NCBI RefSeq assembly: GCF_001435835.1
Contig: NZ_AZFX01000059.1
Location: 21,212 to 61,310 of the forward strand
Direction of reading: 5' to 3'
DNA length: 40,099 nt
Origin: Lapidilactobacillus concavus DSM 17758
GTDB taxonomy: Bacteria > Bacillota > Bacilli > Lactobacillales > Lactobacillaceae
The translations under genes were made by a program, and so were the position numbers. This document shows, piece by piece, positions 1 through 8,550 of this stretch. Each line of letters opens with the position of its first letter. The first letter of the stretch is position 1. Under the pieces are notes generated by a model. The model was not told the DNA's origin and did not search any database. It saw only the letters and a list, made by a program, of their open reading frames with translations.

Positions 1-64
1 ACAACAGAAGTTAAAAAAATCGATTTTATCAATTTGTCATTCTAGACACACGAATAATACAAAA

Positions 65-121
65 ATTCACGCCAAAATACTTGCACATTTCAAGCGAAAT
101 AAGCAAGTTTTTGGCGTGAAT
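65..121. terminator. Strong hairpin, possible bidirectional terminator
   Basis: The two arms TTCACGCCAAAATACTTGC (66-84) and GCAAGTTTTTGGCGTGAA (103-120) pair almost perfectly around an 18-nt loop. The flanks are rich in A on the left and T on the right. It may end transcription of a gene left of the window. No gene in the window ends next to it, so the role is inferred. Confidence 0.45.
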
Positions 122-160
122 TTGAATATTTATCGTATCTCAATTTCACTATTTGACGCA

Positions 161-192
161 ATCACGATCTTTAAAACGTGATCATTATTTTT
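161..192 (+). terminator. Short hairpin with T-rich tail
   Basis: ATCACG (161-166) pairs with CGTGAT (177-182) and is followed by a T-rich run to 192. The stem is only six pairs, so this is a weak terminator candidate. It follows the larger hairpin at 65-121. Confidence 0.3.
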
Positions 193-254
193 CGTTCGAA
201 GAAAAATGCTGCAAGTAAATCACACCCAGTTATTTTGAGTTACCGACTAAACTA

Positions 255-567
255 GAAGTTGCGGAAGACAATGGGCATGATTGCAGTGACAGTGCTATAA
301 GCTCGAAACGTGTTTCGAGCTTATAACACGGGCAAAACTTTAGATTTTGTGTAACAAAAGCTAAAGTTTTAGGCGAAAGCTACTTTTTGAAGTAGAGCGT
401 GGAGCAAGGCGGTTTGCAGTTGAGCATTAACGATAATTTCTGAATGATTCGTTTACGAATCGTTTAGAAATTGTTGTTAAGCACAGACTGCTGCCTTGCA
501 GAACGCGTTTCAAAAAGAGCTGCAGCCGGCCCCACAGGCTAGCATGCCCATTGTCTGGAGCAACTTC
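255..567. repeat. Nested palindromic intergenic repeat, island 1
   Basis: The outer arms, 255-279 and 543-567, are 25-nt inverted repeats differing only at three central bases. Inside lie separate hairpins. One at 296-325 is a perfect 14-bp stem (TATAAGCTCGAAAC with its complement). One at 334-370 has AAAACTTTAG pairing with CTAAAGTTTT. A long imperfect hairpin at 396-510 is the same type as the B units at 22890-23001 and 23126-23237. Between them, GCTGCAGCCGGCCCCACAGG is the reverse complement of sequence near 40010-40035. No reading frame of note crosses the element. The whole 1-709 stretch has no gene that I can support. Confidence 0.8.
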
Positions 568-668
568 AGTCCAACTGCCGCAGCAACTTTGCTCAAGTCA
601 AAATCACCCAAATAAAAAAATGTTTTCGCTTTCAAGACTTCTCAGTGTCCAAAAACCTCATTTTATTT

Positions 669-674
669 TATAAT
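669..674 (+). promoter_or_regulatory. Likely -10 box for the DUF1827 gene
   Basis: A perfect TATAAT lies 36 bp before the start codon at 710, in an A/T-rich stretch. The expected -35 position (646-651, TGTCCA) matches the consensus poorly. The -10 assignment therefore rests on its sequence and position alone. Confidence 0.4.
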
Positions 675-709
675 TAAAATGAAATTAAAAGATTAAAGGG
701 AGTGATCAG

Positions 710-991
710 ATGCGACTTTTTGACGTAACTAACAACTTTAGCGAACTCGTGCATAACCAGCTTGCCGCAACAGATGCCAACCTCGTTAAAGTCTACTCAT
801 TAGGTAATATCATCGTAATCTACACTAAGGCGCCGACACACGAGGAAATTCTCCTCAAGAGCGATCAGCGTAACATTCGCGACGACGAAATTGAATTCGC
901 CCTCAAAAACTTAACTTCTGTCACTCCAAAACAAGCAGAAGTGATCCACAGCAATCGTTTAGCGGAAGTTTCAATCAAACAACTCGCGTAA
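710..991 (+). CDS. DUF1827 family protein
   Basis: A 93-residue soluble protein beginning MRLFDVTNNF, which I recognise as the DUF1827 family of lactobacilli, enterococci and streptococci. Its biochemical role is unknown. It has no signal peptide or membrane segment. The start is supported by GGGAGTG 5 bp upstream, and a TATAAT box lies at 669. It stands alone: a repeat island precedes it, and a long hairpin (1015-1068) and the bidirectional terminator shared with convergent prfC follow it. The family call rests on overall resemblance and small size, not on a catalytic motif. Confidence 0.8.
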   Translation: MRLFDVTNNFSELVHNQLAATDANLVKVYSLGNIIVIYTKAPTHEEILLKSDQRNIRDDEIEFALKNLTSVTPKQAEVIHSNRLAEVSIKQLA

Positions 992-1014
992 TAAAAGTCA
1001 CCGATAGCTCCGAT

Positions 1015-1068
1015 GAGAAGTAACCCATAATTGTTAGATAGGCATTTAACAATTATGGGGTACTTCTC
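1015..1068 (+). terminator. Long hairpin after the DUF1827 gene
   Basis: A stem of about 22 bp, with GAGAAGTA outermost and CCATAATTGTTA inside, closes on a 10-nt loop just downstream of the stop at 991. The tail lacks a clean T-run, so it may be an RNA-stabilising 3' end or an imperfect terminator backed up by the hairpin at 1143. Confidence 0.5.
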
Positions 1069-1142
1069 TGTGGTTCTACTCTTTTGACGACTGGTCTTTG
1101 GACTAAAATTTCTAAAATAAACAATTTGAACGCGTCAACAGC

Positions 1143-1177
1143 AAAAAATCCTTCTCATTTTTCGAGAAGGATTTTTT
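1143..1177. terminator. Bidirectional intrinsic terminator
   Basis: AAAAAATCCTTCTC pairs with GAGAAGGATTTTTT around a 7-nt loop, giving a T-run on both strands. It lies 10 bp beyond the prfC stop codon and also serves transcription arriving from the DUF1827 gene. Confidence 0.85.
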
Positions 1178-1187
1178 AATCGTTGGC

Positions 1188-2768
1188 TTACATGAGTGTC
1201 TTCAATTTAATATCTGGATACTTATCTTTGAACCAATTCTCAGCGAAGCGGTTCTCAAATAGGAAGAGTGGATTGCCCTGCAGGTCTTTAACTAACAGAT
1301 TTCGACTCGAGGACATGCGTGGATCGAGTTGTTCTGGGTCGATCCAGCGTGCGGTACGTGCCCCAATCGGTTTCATAATCACTTCGGAATTGTATTCATG
1401 CAGCATCCGAAATTGGAAAACTTCAAACTGCAATTGTCCAACGGCACCGAGGATGTAATCGTCGGTCGCGTAGGTCTTGTACAATTGAACGGCGCCTTCT
1501 TGAACCAGCTGTTGCATCCCTTTATGGAATGACTTCTGCTTCATAACGTTTTTAGCAGTTACTTCAACGAACAATTCGGGGGTAAATTGTGGTAACTTCT
1601 CGAATTGAATGTCTTCTTTACCCGTATAAATACTGTCACCAATCTGAAAATTACCTGTGTCATACAAGCCGACAATATCACCGGCCACCGCAGATTCAAC
1701 TTGTTCGCGTTGAGCTGACATGAACTCCGTTGCGTTGTTCAACCGCAAATCTTTGCCAGTCCGTGCGAGTTTAACTGTCATCCCCTTCTGGAATTCTCCA
1801 GAGCAGATCCGAACGAAGGCGATTCGATCACGATGAGCAGGATTCATGTTTGCCTGGATCTTGAAGACGAAGCCTGAGAACTCTGGCGCATCCGCACCGA
1901 GTGTATTACCACTCTGTAATTCGTGTTCTGCAGGTGCTGGTGCCATGCTCAAGAAACTCTTCAGGAAGCTCTCGACACCGAAGTTTGTCAAGGCAGAGCC
2001 AAAATAGACCGGCGTTTGTTCGCCCGCAGCAATTTTTGCACGATCGAACTTATTCCCTGCTTCTGAAAGTAAATCGATGTCATCTAAGGTTTGTTGATAG
2101 ATCGTATCTTCTTTGAGTGGATGATTGCCTTTGATGGTTCCTGTTTCGGGATCGAGTGGCACGAAACGCGTTGCCTCGGATTCAGGTCGATACATTTCAA
2201 TCCGGTGACTGTAAATGTCATAGAGTCCTCTGAGGCCCTTGCCCATCCCCATCGGCCAGTTCATGGCAACGCCTTCGATGTCCAATAATTCTTCCAACTC
2301 GGCGATTAAATCGAGCGGTTCGCGACCATCACGATCCAATTTATTCATGAACGTAAAGATGGGAATCCCACGTTTCTTAACGACCTTAAATAACTTTTTT
2401 GTCTGTGGCTCAATACCTTTCGCGGAATCGATAACCATCACAGCGGCATCAACGGCCATCAGTGTTCGGTACGTATCTTCGGAGAAATCCTCATGTCCTG
2501 GTGTGTCCAAGATATTCACACGTTTCCCGTCGAAATCGAACTGCATCACCGAACTAGTGACCGAAATACCACGTTTCTTTTCAATTTCCATCCAGTCAGA
2601 CGTGGCAAAATTACCCGACTTCTTGGCTTTAACCGTTCCTGCTTCGCGAATCACACCACCAAACAACAACATTTGCTCGGTGATCGTGGTTTTACCCGCG
2701 TCAGGATGTGAAATGATGGCGAAGGTGCGTCGCTTCGCAACCTCTTGTTCTAACGTTTTCTTATCCAA
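1188..2768 (-). CDS. prfC: Peptide chain release factor 3
   Basis: A 526-residue translational GTPase of the RF3 family. It recycles RF1/RF2 from the ribosome after termination. The GTPase domain shows the P-loop SHPDAGKTT (residues 20-28), the switch II motif DTPGH (88-92) and NKLD (142-145), in the order expected. The elongation-factor domain II and RF3 C-terminal domain follow, and the length is normal for the family. The start codon is TTG: GAGGA sits 6-7 bp upstream and no ATG fits better. It converges on the DUF1827 gene and shares the terminator at 1143-1177. An EF-G or TetM-like role is unlikely, because the sequence around the G motifs is that of RF3. Confidence 0.96.
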   Translation of the reverse strand: MDKKTLEQEVAKRRTFAIISHPDAGKTTITEQMLLFGGVIREAGTVKAKKSGNFATSDWMEIEKKRGISVTSSVMQFDFDGKRVNILDTPGHEDFSEDTYRTLMAVDAAVMVIDSAKGIEPQTKKLFKVVKKRGIPIFTFMNKLDRDGREPLDLIAELEELLDIEGVAMNWPMGMGKGLRGLYDIYSHRIEMYRPESEATRFVPLDPETGTIKGNHPLKEDTIYQQTLDDIDLLSEAGNKFDRAKIAAGEQTPVYFGSALTNFGVESFLKSFLSMAPAPAEHELQSGNTLGADAPEFSGFVFKIQANMNPAHRDRIAFVRICSGEFQKGMTVKLARTGKDLRLNNATEFMSAQREQVESAVAGDIVGLYDTGNFQIGDSIYTGKEDIQFEKLPQFTPELFVEVTAKNVMKQKSFHKGMQQLVQEGAVQLYKTYATDDYILGAVGQLQFEVFQFRMLHEYNSEVIMKPIGARTARWIDPEQLDPRMSSSRNLLVKDLQGNPLFLFENRFAENWFKDKYPDIKLKTLM

Positions 2769-2891
2769 TTTAATTCCTCAACACTTTCTATCGACTGCAA
2801 TAAAAACGCGCCGACAACAAGAAAAGTCATCGTCGCGAATATTACTCATTCTACACTATCATTCCTGATCGCATCTTAAACTCACATGCGT

Positions 2892-4244
2892 CTAATCCTC
2901 TTCCGAACTTTCTTCATCTTCGGTCGGCTCTGGCTTTTCAGGCATCGTCAAGGTGACATTCTCTAAACGTGATCCCTGCATCATGCCAGTGGTCAACGTC
3001 ATTCCATTCTCTAACACGACGTTGAGGTGTTGACCATTCGTGGGAATCGTGCCAAGTTCTGTGATCACAAAACCAGCAATCGTATCCACGTCGTCGTTCT
3101 CCAATTCAGTTCCGAACTGATCATTGAAATCAGATAAAGGCATTTTACCGGCGATCACATACTTATGATCACTCAGTTTAGAATAGAGTGTCTCTGTTGA
3201 ATCTGACTCATCATCGATGTCACCAACGATTTCTTCAAGGAGATCCTCGATCGTTGCTAATCCGACGACACCACCATATTCATCTAACAAAACGGCCATT
3301 TGTTGATGTGTTCGCTGCATTTCCAGCAGTAACTCATCAATAGTGATCGTTTCTGGAACGAACATTGGTTTAGACATGACGTCAGCCAACTTCAGATTCT
3401 CGAAGCCATGGTCGCGCGCCGTTCTCAAGATATTCTTAATATGCAGCATACCGACAATGGTATCTTTATCTTCTTTATAAACCGGAATTCTAGAATAAGG
3501 TTGATTCAAGATCAAGTCTATATTCTCGCTATCAGGATCGTTGATATCGATCATGAAAGCATCCGTTCGTGGCACCATGACTTCGCGTGCCATTTTATCG
3601 TTAAAATTAATAATTCCTTCGAGCATACTATACTCGTCAGGATTGATGATTCCTGTCTTGTGCGACTTCTCAATGACACCTAGCATTTCATCTCGGGTCA
3701 TTTGATTATCATTGTTGGTTAAATCGACGGGTGTTATCTTAACCAATAAATTGGTCGAAGCCGATAACAACCACACGAATGGCCGCAGAAAAGCACGTAC
3801 TGCCTTGACAGGACCAACACTCGCCTTAGCAACTTGTTCAGCCTTAGCTAAAGCAATCTGTTTAGGGAAAAGTTCCCCGAAAACAAGCGAAATGTAGGAT
3901 AAAGCAATCGTAATGATAATAACAGAAACTTGTTCACCCCAACTCACGTCGCCAAACACTGGCGCCAACAAGCCTGCCATTGAGGTTGCGGCGCTTGCAG
4001 ATGATAAGAAGCCCGCGAAAGTAATTGCAACTTGGATCGTCGCCAAAAAACCACTCGAATCATTCATCACTGCTAACAGAGACTTGGCTTTCTTGCTGCC
4101 GTTCTCTGCCTCTGTTTCTATTTTAGTTCGATTCACTGAGACGATCGCCATTTCTGCTGATGCAAAGAACGCATTGATCAGTGTCAAGATGACGATCAAA
4201 AGTATCTGTCCACCCAACGAACTACTGGCCGGGTCACCACTCAT
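2892..4244 (-). CDS. Hemolysin/CorC family membrane protein (DUF21-CBS-CorC)
   Basis: A 450-residue membrane protein of the CNNM/CorC/HlyC superfamily. The N-terminal DUF21 part (about residues 10-190) has four hydrophobic segments. A pair of CBS domains follows (about 205-340, including EVMVPRTDAFMIDI and MAVLLDEYGGVVG). A C-terminal CorC/HlyC domain (about 350-430) ends in an acidic tail. Family members are linked to magnesium or cobalt export and stress tolerance; the name hemolysin is historical. The ATG start is preceded by a weak AGTGAG. It lies 123 bp from prfC on the same strand, and the gap shows no clear terminator. Confidence 0.9.
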   Translation of the reverse strand: MSGDPASSSLGGQILLIVILTLINAFFASAEMAIVSVNRTKIETEAENGSKKAKSLLAVMNDSSGFLATIQVAITFAGFLSSASAATSMAGLLAPVFGDVSWGEQVSVIIITIALSYISLVFGELFPKQIALAKAEQVAKASVGPVKAVRAFLRPFVWLLSASTNLLVKITPVDLTNNDNQMTRDEMLGVIEKSHKTGIINPDEYSMLEGIINFNDKMAREVMVPRTDAFMIDINDPDSENIDLILNQPYSRIPVYKEDKDTIVGMLHIKNILRTARDHGFENLKLADVMSKPMFVPETITIDELLLEMQRTHQQMAVLLDEYGGVVGLATIEDLLEEIVGDIDDESDSTETLYSKLSDHKYVIAGKMPLSDFNDQFGTELENDDVDTIAGFVITELGTIPTNGQHLNVVLENGMTLTTGMMQGSRLENVTLTMPEKPEPTEDEESSEED

Positions 4245-4358
4245 TGATTAACCAACTCACTTTCATTATGTTTACTAATGATTAATTATACCAAGCACAA
4301 ATGTAGCTTTCAATACGGAAGTCCTATTTATGCTTAAAATTAAACAAATAAATCAACT

Positions 4359-5522
4359 TTACTTATCTTCACTGGTCGTCTTCTCATGGATCAACGACGA
4401 TGGATCGACGATTGCCGCCTCAGAGCGCGCGCGTTTACGCAGGCGATAAAATGACATCAAGTATTTGATAATTGTTTTGGCCACCGCATAGCCTGGAATG
4501 GCGAGTACGATGCCGACGAAGCCGAACATATTGCCTGCGACCAACAAAAGCACGATAATCGTTAGTGGATGGATCTGCAACGTCTTGCCAATGACATTCG
4601 GATACAAGAGATTACTGTCGATCTGCTGCACCACGATCACCACGATTGCAACGGCAATTGCCTTAGGTGCCGAAATCGTCAGCGCGACAATAATCGCCGG
4701 TAAAACGCCCAGCCACGGCCCTAAATAAGGAACAATATTCATGATTCCAGCGAAAACACCGAGCAATAGTGCATATGGCATTTGGATAATCAAATACCCA
4801 ATAAAAGTCAGCGTGCCCACAAACAACATGTCCAAGAACTGGCCTGAAAAATAGGTCGAGATGGTCTGATTCATTTGGTGCAAGAGTTCTGCCACCTCAT
4901 CGCGATAACGCTCCGGAAAGAAGCGCTGAATATTTGGCACAAGTCGCTGGCTATCCTTCAATAAATAAAATAAAATGACTGGCACGGTGAAGGCACTAAC
5001 CGCAATGCCACCAATTGAACTGATAACCGAACCAAGACTCAGGACATTATGACTGAAGTACGTGGTCACGTTTTTCAAAATTGTCTTCGGTTCGATATTC
5101 AGCTGTGTGACGGCATCGCTGAGATGATATTGCTTCGCCCAATCGCTCGCCAAGAATTTCTGAATGCCCTTCTGTAAGTCTGATGCGAATTGAGGAAAGT
5201 TACTGATAATGTTCGTAATCTGGGTCGTCAAACTAGGAATCAGCGCACTCATCGCAATGATAATCACGCCAAATAACAGAATAAAGGCAATTAAAATGCC
5301 CCACTGACGCTTAATTTTCAGTTTTTCTAGCAGATTGATCAAGGGATTCATTAAATAAAACAAAAAACCCGCGAACAAAAAAGGCCCAAAGAGCGTGGCT
5401 GTAAACGTCTGAATCGGACCAAACACGAAAGAAATTTTGCTAAGCATCCAAATCAAGGTTACAATAACTAATAATTGAATACTCCAAAAAAATAGTTTTG
5501 ATTCTTTAAATTTGTTGATCAT
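4359..5522 (-). CDS. AI-2E family transporter
   Basis: A 387-residue polytopic membrane protein of the AI-2E/TqsA/PerM family, with about eight hydrophobic segments. The family signature is clear in the second half (GVFAGIMNIVPYLGPWLG, then QQIDSNLLYPNVIGKTLQIHP). Members are described as autoinducer-2 exporters or, in some Firmicutes, Na+/H+ antiporters, so the substrate is open. I place the start at ATG 5522 because GGAG lies 7 bp upstream. A longer frame to 5582 would run into the divergent acetyltransferase gene. The C-terminal 40 residues are basic and then acidic, and probably cytoplasmic. Confidence 0.88.
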   Translation of the reverse strand: MINKFKESKLFFWSIQLLVIVTLIWMLSKISFVFGPIQTFTATLFGPFLFAGFLFYLMNPLINLLEKLKIKRQWGILIAFILLFGVIIIAMSALIPSLTTQITNIISNFPQFASDLQKGIQKFLASDWAKQYHLSDAVTQLNIEPKTILKNVTTYFSHNVLSLGSVISSIGGIAVSAFTVPVILFYLLKDSQRLVPNIQRFFPERYRDEVAELLHQMNQTISTYFSGQFLDMLFVGTLTFIGYLIIQMPYALLLGVFAGIMNIVPYLGPWLGVLPAIIVALTISAPKAIAVAIVVIVVQQIDSNLLYPNVIGKTLQIHPLTIIVLLLVAGNMFGFVGIVLAIPGYAVAKTIIKYLMSFYRLRKRARSEAAIVDPSSLIHEKTTSEDK

Positions 5523-5606
5523 TGATTTTCTCCATTGACTGGTTTGGTCTATAATTATAACGAATACCAGCTCAAAATACATCCGTCAAAAGTAGGTTCT
5601 ACGTTA

Positions 5607-6056
5607 ATGAATATTAAACATCAAATCGGAATAAATAGCCAGATTTATCAAGATGCCTTAGAAATCCGTCGACGTGTTTTCGTCGATGAACAAGCTGTTC
5701 CCGAAGACTTAGAAATTGATCAGAATGACCCCATTGCGGATAACTACGTTGGTTATCTCGACGAAACCGCCGCGACCACAGCGCGAACGATTGCTGCACC
5801 CGATCACGGCTGGCACGTCCAACGTGTCGCGACCCGCATCAATTTCCGCCATCGCCATCTTGCATCTCAACTATTACAACAAATAATTGCAGACGCGACC
5901 GATCAACAAATTGCCTATCTGATTCTAGACGCGCAGCTCGCGGCGATTCCCTTTTATCAACAACTGGGCTTCCAATTAACCTCGCGTGAACAATTCTTGG
6001 ATGCCGGCATCATGCATCGCGAAATGAAGCTCGATTTAACTCACACCACAAAATAA
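5607..6056 (+). CDS. GNAT family N-acetyltransferase
   Basis: A 149-residue single-domain GNAT protein. It shows RRRVFVDEQAVPEDLEID near the N terminus and, around residues 70-95, the acetyl-CoA binding stretch (VQRVATRINFRHRHLASQLL) where a Q/RxxGxG/A-like turn is expected. YQQLGF, typical of the last GNAT strand, follows. It resembles the ElaA/YjcF-type subgroup with unknown substrate. I start at ATG 5607; the upstream frame to 5535 overlaps the divergent permease. AGTAGG lies about 11 bp upstream and is a weak ribosome site. The next gene follows closely, so the two are probably one transcript. Confidence 0.85.
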   Translation: MNIKHQIGINSQIYQDALEIRRRVFVDEQAVPEDLEIDQNDPIADNYVGYLDETAATTARTIAAPDHGWHVQRVATRINFRHRHLASQLLQQIIADATDQQIAYLILDAQLAAIPFYQQLGFQLTSREQFLDAGIMHREMKLDLTHTTK

Positions 6057-6086
6057 GCGTTGCTCGTGAGCACTGGAGGATTACAA

Positions 6087-6548
6087 ATGACCAATATTAA
6101 ACGTACATTTAGTTATCTTTTCTTATTCATCATTCCTTATGGATTAGCGATTCTATTGATTGGTACCTCTTATAATGCGCTCGTCATTCATTGGTCGAGT
6201 CGTTGGCGATTAGCGGTCGGCGCCATTGTTGGTACCATTTTCATGTCATTACTCAAGATAATTGTGCAAAAACCGTTAGCGCTCCTCAATCAGCAAGCCG
6301 CGGCCAAATCTCACGTCATGCGTTTCTTCTTGATCAGCGGTCAAAAGTCACTCGCAATTTTCAATCTCATTCTAGATGTCGTCCTTACCTTAGTTGGCAT
6401 CTACGCCGCGCGCCGACTCTTTTCGCCACAATTCATCAATGGCACCGCACTCGGCTGGCTACTGATTAGCCTCTTCTGTTCTGCAATGATCGGCGCCTAT
6501 TTTGCCTTTGATCAACTGCATCTAGACAAGCCCCTCACGAAAGCTTAA
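6087..6548 (+). CDS. Small polytopic membrane protein, function unknown
   Basis: A 153-residue protein with four hydrophobic segments (about residues 10-30, 40-62, 90-112 and 120-140) and a short polar C-tail. I do not recognise a named family. The start at ATG 6087 is set by GGAGG 8 bp upstream; an earlier in-frame TTG at 6060 has no ribosome site. It lies 30 bp after the acetyltransferase gene and is followed by a strong terminator, so it is the last gene of that short transcript. Confidence 0.75.
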   Translation: MTNIKRTFSYLFLFIIPYGLAILLIGTSYNALVIHWSSRWRLAVGAIVGTIFMSLLKIIVQKPLALLNQQAAAKSHVMRFFLISGQKSLAIFNLILDVVLTLVGIYAARRLFSPQFINGTALGWLLISLFCSAMIGAYFAFDQLHLDKPLTKA

Positions 6549-6565
6549 CACCACATCTGAGTCGA

Positions 6566-6612
6566 AAGAAGAACCCACAGTCCATGATGACACGGATTGT
6601 GGGTTCTTTTTT
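6566..6612 (+). terminator. Intrinsic terminator
   Basis: AGAACCCACA pairs with TGTGGGTTCT, with further pairing inward (TCC with GGA), and is followed by six T residues. It ends the acetyltransferase/membrane-protein transcript. Confidence 0.85.
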
Positions 6613-6751
6613 CGATATTTAGGCTCAGACGCCGAACGATTGCGTACGAATTGCACTCAAATGGCGACAAAATCGTCAACAAAAAGACATCAAATAGATT
6701 GCTCTAAAATTCAGTTATCGTTCAGTTTCAAAAACTCTAATTAATCTCATC

Positions 6752-6784
6752 AAAAAAGAAGATTAAAAACTAATCTTCTTTTTT
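6752..6784. terminator. Bidirectional terminator after the 53-residue ORF
   Basis: GAAGATTA (6758-6765) and TAATCTTC (6771-6778) pair around a 5-nt loop, with A-run and T-run flanks. It lies just past the stop codon of the small gene at 6788-6949. That position supports the small gene being a real transcribed unit. Confidence 0.75.
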
Positions 6785-6787
6785 CAC

Positions 6788-6949
6788 TTAATCAAGCCCG
6801 CCTAATCCGTAAATAACTAGACCCAGCCCAGCAATAGTTACAATCAACGATAAAACTCCTGATAGAACAAAATTATTTAAGATAACCATTGCCATTCCTA
6901 AATAAAACCAACCCTCCTTATCTCGTTTCACATTTTTAAAAAACTTCAT
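6788..6949 (-). CDS. Small membrane protein (53 residues)
   Basis: An ORF beginning MKFFKNVKRDKEGW and ending YGLGGLD. A basic, polar N-terminal 13 residues is followed by two hydrophobic stretches (about 14-30 and 33-51), so it would be a two-helix or hairpin membrane protein. GAGGG lies about 10 bp before the ATG, and a terminator follows the stop by 4 bp. I recognise no family. The rest of 6549-7118 holds no other gene I can support. A 28-codon frame just upstream overlaps its start as ATGA but looks fortuitous. Confidence 0.6.
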   Translation of the reverse strand: MKFFKNVKRDKEGWFYLGMAMVILNNFVLSGVLSLIVTIAGLGLVIYGLGGLD

Positions 6950-7118
6950 TTTGTTATTTCCCTCGTTTTTTTACCAAGCGTTCCTTCGCTTCTCTTAGGA
7001 CACTGATAATTTCCATCGAAACACAAACGCATCAGTCCTGTTTTAGCCGACAAAACATCGTTAATGTGATTCATCGAAGGTAGGCCATAGTCGTCGCGTC
7101 GAACCTCCACCTAATCAG

Positions 7119-8219
7119 TCACTTCAGCGGCTGGTAAGGCAAGTCCAAACTTTTAGCGACGGCTTGTGCGGTCACATGGCCATCGTAAATATTAAGGCCA
7201 CTTGCAATTGTTGCATTATGCTTGATGGCAGCCTTAATGCCGTCGTTTGCGAGCTCTGTGGCGTAATTGATGGTCACGCTGGTCAACGCGTCAGTCGCCG
7301 TCTTAGGAACCGCACCGGGCACATTAGCGACCGCATAATGAACCACGCCATGACGAATGTAGGTCGGATCAGTAAATGTCGTCGCATGATCCGTTGTTTC
7401 AAAAATACCGCCTTGATCGATTGGAATATCCACCACAACAGAACCTGGCGTCATCGAGGCAATCATTTCCTCACTAACCAAAATTGGCGCTTTGGCACCG
7501 GGAATTAACACGGCACCAATCACTAGATCAGCGGTTTTGACGGATGCTGCAATATTAGCAGAATTTGAATAGAGGGTCTGAATATGACCATCGAATTGGT
7601 TGTCCACACTCGCTAAAACCCGTGGGTTAATATCTAGCAGGGTGACCTGCGCACCCAATCCTAACGCCGTCTTCGCCGCATTAAGACCAACGACACCACC
7701 GCCAATCACCGTGACGCGACTCTTACGAACACCGGGTACACCACTGAGTAACAACCCTTTGCCACCATATTCTGTCTGCAAGAACTGCGCGCCAATTAGA
7801 ACCGCCATTCTACCGGCGACTTCACTCATTGGATTCAAGGCGGGCAAACTACCATCCGCGCCACGCATTGTTTCGTAGCCGATGGCGGTCACATGATGTT
7901 CTAATAAAGCCTCCGCCAACTGACGATTAGCCGCCAAATGAAGGTAGGTATACAGAATTAAACCAGGTTTAAAGTACTGATATTCTTCTGGAAGTGGCTC
8001 TTTGACCTTAATGACCATCTCACTCTGCCAAGCTTGCTCAGCCGTCCCAATTTTGGCGCCAGCTACTTCGTACGCCTCATCCGGATAACCAGCACCTTCA
8101 CCGGCAGCCGCTTCAACAATGACCTGATGATGATTCTTGACCAAAATGCTAACACCGGCCGGCGTGATCCCGACACGGTCCTCATGATCTTTAATTTCTT
8201 TAGGTATTCCAATTTGCAT
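7119..8219 (-). CDS. ald: Alanine dehydrogenase
   Basis: A 366-residue enzyme of the alanine dehydrogenase/PNT family. It interconverts L-alanine and pyruvate with NAD(H) and ammonium. The family opening MQIGIPKEIKDHEDRVGITP and substrate-domain residues (YETMRGADGSLPALNPMSEV, with Arg and Lys at usual places) are present. The Rossmann motif GGGVVGLNAA is in the middle, and SVVVDIPIDQGGIFETTD is the expected late motif. The length is normal. I start at ATG 8219 because AGGAG sits 9 bp upstream; the ATG three codons earlier is too close to it. It is monocistronic by its surroundings. Alanine dehydrogenase is patchy among lactobacilli. Confidence 0.95.
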   Translation of the reverse strand: MQIGIPKEIKDHEDRVGITPAGVSILVKNHHQVIVEAAAGEGAGYPDEAYEVAGAKIGTAEQAWQSEMVIKVKEPLPEEYQYFKPGLILYTYLHLAANRQLAEALLEHHVTAIGYETMRGADGSLPALNPMSEVAGRMAVLIGAQFLQTEYGGKGLLLSGVPGVRKSRVTVIGGGVVGLNAAKTALGLGAQVTLLDINPRVLASVDNQFDGHIQTLYSNSANIAASVKTADLVIGAVLIPGAKAPILVSEEMIASMTPGSVVVDIPIDQGGIFETTDHATTFTDPTYIRHGVVHYAVANVPGAVPKTATDALTSVTINYATELANDGIKAAIKHNATIASGLNIYDGHVTAQAVAKSLDLPYQPLK

Positions 8220-8461
8220 CACTAACATCTCCTTAAATTTATGTTACCACAATATGAGCGTTTTTATGAGAATTTTGCTAGTTTTTAATCAAAATCACTC
8301 GAAAGTTCGGTCACATAAACCAGTTTAATGACTGCCGAAAATTAAGCTAAATCAGAAATTTTGCATAAAAAATATCCTAACATCTTTTTTGAAACTATAA
8401 AATTGTCAGTTGATTCACTTATCAAGGGCACCACTTAAGATTCATCATTTGCCGTTGGTGT
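8220..8461. other. Leader/promoter region of ald
   Basis: This A/T-rich stretch lies between ald and a terminator. It holds an imperfect inverted repeat, with TTCGGTCA near 8306 and TGACTGCCGAA near 8329-8339, separated by about 15 bp. That could be an operator. I see no gene, no riboswitch fold and no convincing -35/-10 pair. Confidence 0.3.
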
Positions 8462-8518
8462 AAAAAAATTGATGCCCCCCTATCGCAAAAAGCACTTTAG
8501 GTGGCATCAACTTTTTTT
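8462..8518. terminator. Bidirectional terminator
   Basis: TTGATGCC (8469-8476) pairs with GGCATCAA (8503-8510), flanked by an A-run and a T-run. It lies 33 bp past the stop of the GyrI-like gene, which is read leftward into it. Confidence 0.75.
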
Positions 8519-8550
8519 CGTTCAACAGTTTTTCAAATCAACTCAGTCAA

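Noticed and set aside
255-567. Island 1 as an insertion sequence with transposase
   Set aside because: No reading frame of useful length exists between the outer arms, so it could at most be a non-autonomous element.
2239-2868. 209-codon frame opposite prfC
   Set aside because: It is a shadow of prfC; the composition (Ser/Ile-rich, no motif) and full overlap argue against a gene.
6950-7036. 28-codon frame just upstream of the 53-residue gene, overlapping its start as ATGA
   Set aside because: The peptide has no recognisable feature and only a weak GGA before its ATG. It may be chance, so I did not list it as a gene.
8220-8461. A riboswitch or T-box before ald
   Set aside because: I found no T-box sequence, specifier stem or known riboswitch core, only a short inverted repeat.
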